Source: Spirochaetales bacterium
GTDB lineage: Bacteria > Spirochaetota > Spirochaetia > DSM-27196 > PWMO01
Length of the DNA stretch: 8,644 bases
Assembly: GCA_007130025.1 (NCBI GenBank)
Contig: SLTF01000180.1
Span: forward strand, 1-8,644
Direction: 5' to 3'
Positions 7,001 through 8,644 of the stretch are shown here, piece after piece. The notes below the pieces were generated by a model, which saw only the letters and a program-made list of their open reading frames with translations, ran no database searches and was not told the origin of the DNA. Within the stretch, counting starts at the first letter, position 1. Each line of letters begins with the position of its first letter. A program made the translations under genes and the position numbers.

Positions 7001-8644
7001 AGCGCAGCGCGTGGGGCCGGGTTCGTACCCAGTACGAGCCGGTGGGCGAGACCGTCTGGTCGGGAAGTGCCGACGTGGTGAACGGCCGGGCCTCCCTCGC
7101 CGTTCCCGTCGCACAGGCTGGCATGCACACCCTGCGATTCACCGATCGGGACACGGATGGCCGCCTGATGGTCACCGATCTTGCGTTTTACGGAACAGCC
7201 GCCGAGTGGGTCCGATGGGCGGCCGAAGACCCTTCAGCCATCACCCTCGTTCCCGACCGTGCGCGATACCGCCCGGGAGATACGGCGCGGATTCTGGTGC
7301 AGTCTCCGCTGCCCGAAGGGCGCTACCTGCTTTCCGTCGAGCGTGAAGGCATTCTCGATCACCGGCTGATCAGCCTCCAGGGATCCGCCAATGTAATCGA
7401 GGTTCCGATTGTCGGGGATCACGTCCCCGTGGTCTACGTCGCGCTCTCGGCGAACCGTCCGCGAATCGCCGAGCCAACACCCGTCGGTGTTGAAGACCTC
7501 GGCAAGCCCGCGGGCTACTTCGGCATCGTCGCTCTGGCGGTGTCTCCCGACGATCACGTCCTGGATATCGACACTCGCTACGACAAAACCGAGTACCGTC
7601 CCGGCGATCTCGCCACGGTGACCATTCGCGTCAGCCATGGCGGTCGGCCGGTTCGCGGCGCAGAGATCACGTATCTGGCCGCCGATCGTGGCGTGCTGGA
7701 TCTGCTGAACTACCGCGTCCCCGACCCGGTCGCGCACTTTTTCTCGCCCGACCGGTTTCCCCTCGGGGTCATTGGCTCGGATTCGCGCTCGATGCTCATC
7801 GACCCGGTGCTCTTCGACGTGACGAGCCTGGCGGGAGGCGACGCCGGGAAGGGAGACGAGGCGGCCACCGTCCGCGAGGACTTCAACCCCCTCGCGGTGT
7901 TTGAGCCGGCCCTCATCACCGACGCGTCCGGAACCGTGACGCTTCGATTTGTCTTCCCCGACAACCTTACCACCTACCGCGCATCGGTGCTCGCCGCGTC
8001 CGACGACCGCTTTGGTCTGCGCGAAGACGAGCTGCTGGTGACGCAGCCCATCGCGGTTCGCGCGGCACTGCCCCGTCGCATGCGCGAACGCGACAGCGTG
8101 GAGGCGGGGGTACTGATCACCAACACTACCGGTCGCGAACAGCGCGTCACCGTCCTGGTGGAGTCCGACGGACCGCAGCTGGTCGTTCACGGCAGCGATC
8201 GTCGCACCGTTACCGTCGCGCCGGGAGTTGGAACCGCCGTGCGCTTCGGCATCGCGGCCGTTCAGGCCGGAGCCGGGGGCCTGCGGTTCCGCATCGACTC
8301 CGGCGACTTCCGCGAGACGCTGATAGCCGCAATTCCGGTGGAGCGTCCTCTGGTGTCGGAAGCGGTAACCGCGGTAGGTGCGGTCCGGGAAGCAGCGGCT
8401 ACCGAGACGGTGGTCATTCCTTCCTTCCTCCCCGATGGTGAAGGCAGCCTGGAGCTGCAGCTGGGGACGAGTCGCGCCTCGGACCTTGGCCCGGCGATTC
8501 GATCGCTGCTGGAGGGACGACCGGAGCTTCTCGACCAGCGAATGAACGCGCTCTTGCCGACCGTGCTCTTCGGGACACGTATTGACGGGGAGCGTCTCGA
8601 CGGGTCTCCCGACCCCGGAGAGGTCCTCGCGGCAATTGCCGCCC
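4093..8644 (+). CDS. Bacterial alpha-2-macroglobulin lipoprotein, apparently lacking the thioester (3' end cut by window)
   Basis: The frame is open from the ATG at 4093 to the window end: 1517 codons plus one base, with no stop or frameshift. Bacterial alpha-2-macroglobulins are large periplasmic protease-trapping proteins. Residues 1-31 form a lipoprotein signal peptide ending at Cys31. Residues about 97-195 resemble an Ig-like N-terminal domain. A TDLG motif at 537-540 opens a typical macroglobulin stretch with a Thr-Asp-Ala-Asp-Gly turn. YRPG motifs at 661-664, 1059-1062 and 1168-1171 mark successive macroglobulin domains; the second fits the bait-region domain. The core alpha-2-macroglobulin domain spans about 1261-1308, with PDNLTTYR at 1289-1296. 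Residues 1465-1495 enter the thioester domain, but Leu-Leu-Asp-Gln (1479-1482) replaces the usual Cys-x-Glu-Gln. No other cysteine than Cys31 is present. An acidic Gly-rich insertion lies near 850-877. Thioester-less family members exist (YfaS/MagD type), but no mag genes are visible. The rest of the C-terminus lies outside. Confidence 0.9.
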   Translation, partial: MNRMHGWHRTGVIGALALAVAVGLGIGAGGCARPATPLPVSDPELRRSSEALAVSLSRRRDLSAGPIEYFQVDAWDGELFAPVESDEPLTVVAWGPTETLPIEVARPVIYVVFSQPMTALAAVEETRSGPLSISPALPGRFRWLGSRTLSFEPDAPITGARRFTVTVPADAATLGGRSLGTEFSFRFATPELDIIDFYPGIPGEAYPWDDTEVPPSAAETITLVLNHEPDLRELERHLQLQAEGPPIAFTLRGVDDAADTRRAGDRVDRDSAALASRTVLLTPAETLPENSRIAVILPVGSRAASDQVGRTEATERAFHTVTPFGPVPHDEPAWGFPRRTGPDDRAVFLAFSHPVDSDSVAANLILPVPGSDPANHIEVWDRFVRVNGLPLEYEQRYPFTLAPGLSDVYGRRLGESITLDVTVPALPRFWHLPDQGPRMLEAQFPPAVAWRHQNVGGGLFHIERVEDPYERMPSSRLRPIDLTATPRNERSLEILDLRPWLSRFGTGFVRMAWNLAAPDARGARPTWQQHDTMLQVTDLGVTTRIGYNRVLVWAHSLSSGEPVAGAAVSLLDAGMRAQRRAVTDADGLAVIELAPGAYRALFPMTRGETIRILVEHQGDRAMLRPNWSHDPYVHGVWNNSAPEQIEAVQRPPLLFTDRGLYRPGEEIAIRGVDRTWAAGRYRPFTGAYELTIEDLSGGSAEPIEQVRGTTSAQGGFWHRFRLPEEAAPGYYQITYTRDGVRHAEYFQIAFFRPAAFSVSLSDPRAGGPPTVRGETLTVAARADYLSGGPVGNAETSVGWFRRPVEIEISAAEAEGFRFGPVSYYDFRVLESSTLQLDGDGRALLTWETGDEAERDDPTDPTGGFAAWGGETADGALRPGTAYRYEAEVRVLDAANQEISATTSLLVYPSRRLLGARLASRTGDTTVHFVEAGSDARAELILFDTASERIAATSTTAMVELIRHSWRVSHQRSAWGRVRTQYEPVGETVWSGSADVVNGRASLAVPVAQAGMHTLRFTDRDTDGRLMVTDLAFYGTAAEWVRWAAEDPSAITLVPDRARYRPGDTARILVQSPLPEGRYLLSVEREGILDHRLISLQGSANVIEVPIVGDHVPVVYVALSANRPRIAEPTPVGVEDLGKPAGYFGIVALAVSPDDHVLDIDTRYDKTEYRPGDLATVTIRVSHGGRPVRGAEITYLAADRGVLDLLNYRVPDPVAHFFSPDRFPLGVIGSDSRSMLIDPVLFDVTSLAGGDAGKGDEAATVREDFNPLAVFEPALITDASGTVTLRFVFPDNLTTYRASVLAASDDRFGLREDELLVTQPIAVRAALPRRMRERDSVEAGVLITNTTGREQRVTVLVESDGPQLVVHGSDRRTVTVAPGVGTAVRFGIAAVQAGAGGLRFRIDSGDFRETLIAAIPVERPLVSEAVTAVGAVREAAATETVVIPSFLPDGEGSLELQLGTSRASDLGPAIRSLLEGRPELLDQRMNALLPTVLFGTRIDGERLDGSPDPGEVLAAIAA
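4174..4185 (+). other. Lipobox of the alpha-2-macroglobulin
   Basis: Codons 28-31 read Ala-Gly-Gly-Cys after a positively charged N-terminus (His, Arg) and a hydrophobic core rich in Ala, Val, Leu and Gly. Signal peptidase II would cut before Cys31, which would be lipidated. Alanine rather than leucine at -3 is a mild departure from the consensus. The residues after the cysteine (Ala-Arg) lack an aspartate at +2; by the enterobacterial rule this allows outer-membrane sorting, though the rule may not hold in this organism. Confidence 0.7.
8476..8532 (+). other. Degenerate thioester site of the alpha-2-macroglobulin
   Basis: Family members with a thioester read approximately Asp-Leu, seventeen further residues, then end in Cys-x-Glu-Gln within a Tyr-Pro-Tyr-Gly-Cys context. 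Here the same 19-residue frame from Asp-Leu (residues 1464-1465) ends in Leu1479-Leu1480-Asp1481-Gln1482. The following Arg-Met-Asn-Ala-Leu-Leu-Pro matches the usual downstream Ser-x-x-x-Pro pattern, which fixes the register. The cysteine is therefore Leu and the glutamate Asp. The alignment was made by eye from memory of the family pattern. Confidence 0.65.

Noticed and set aside
7234..8190. 318-codon open frame on the minus strand
   Set aside because: It lies opposite the macroglobulin gene, whose frame carries clear family motifs throughout. Long antisense frames are common in GC-rich coding DNA, and the translation shows no recognisable domain.
1..8644. CRISPR array, tRNA, mobile element or defence system
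   Set aside because: I saw no regularly spaced repeats, no tRNA-like cloverleaf, no transposase or integrase motifs and no terminal inverted repeats. The four complete genes and the truncated macroglobulin gene account for nearly all the sequence.

Overview
The window is GC-rich, densely coding bacterial DNA with four complete genes and one large gene cut by the right edge. I see no RNA genes, insertion sequences, CRISPR arrays or phage genes. The gene content suggests a fermentative, probably anaerobic bacterium with an outer membrane. The evidence is an electron-bifurcating NfnAB transhydrogenase, a short KamA-type radical SAM enzyme and a bacterial alpha-2-macroglobulin lipoprotein. A spirochaete of the Spirochaetales is my best guess. 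That placement is inferred from gene content, not proven, and other NfnAB-bearing anaerobes remain possible.

Layout: positions 1-140 hold a short GC-rich stretch of unknown origin, then an AT-rich island with an extended -10 promoter and the leader of the first operon. Positions 141-2955 (+) form a tight three-gene operon, nfnA, nfnB and a PTS EIIA-domain protein, with both junctions overlapping by four bases (GTGA and ATGA). A 57-base gap separates this operon from a convergent kamA-like gene (4008-3013, minus). An 84-base divergent region lies between kamA and an alpha-2-macroglobulin gene that starts at 4093 (+) and stays open to base 8644, giving 1517 codons with the C-terminus missing.

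How the genes work together: NfnA and NfnB should form the flavin and iron-sulphur complex that couples ferredoxin, NADH and NADP(H) pools. The translationally coupled EIIA protein is the unexpected partner and might tie that redox step to phosphotransfer status. The KamA-like protein keeps the lysine-pocket aspartates and the PLP lysine of true lysine 2,3-aminomutases, but has the short length of EpmB. The alpha-2-macroglobulin appears to be a periplasmic lipoprotein that has lost the reactive thioester: Leu-Leu-Asp-Gln stands where Cys-x-Glu-Gln is expected, and the only cysteine in the visible 1517 residues is the lipobox cysteine.

I did not find a clearly new multi-gene system. The points most worth following are the NfnAB-EIIA coupling, the thioester-less single-cysteine macroglobulin, and the hybrid character of the KamA homologue.
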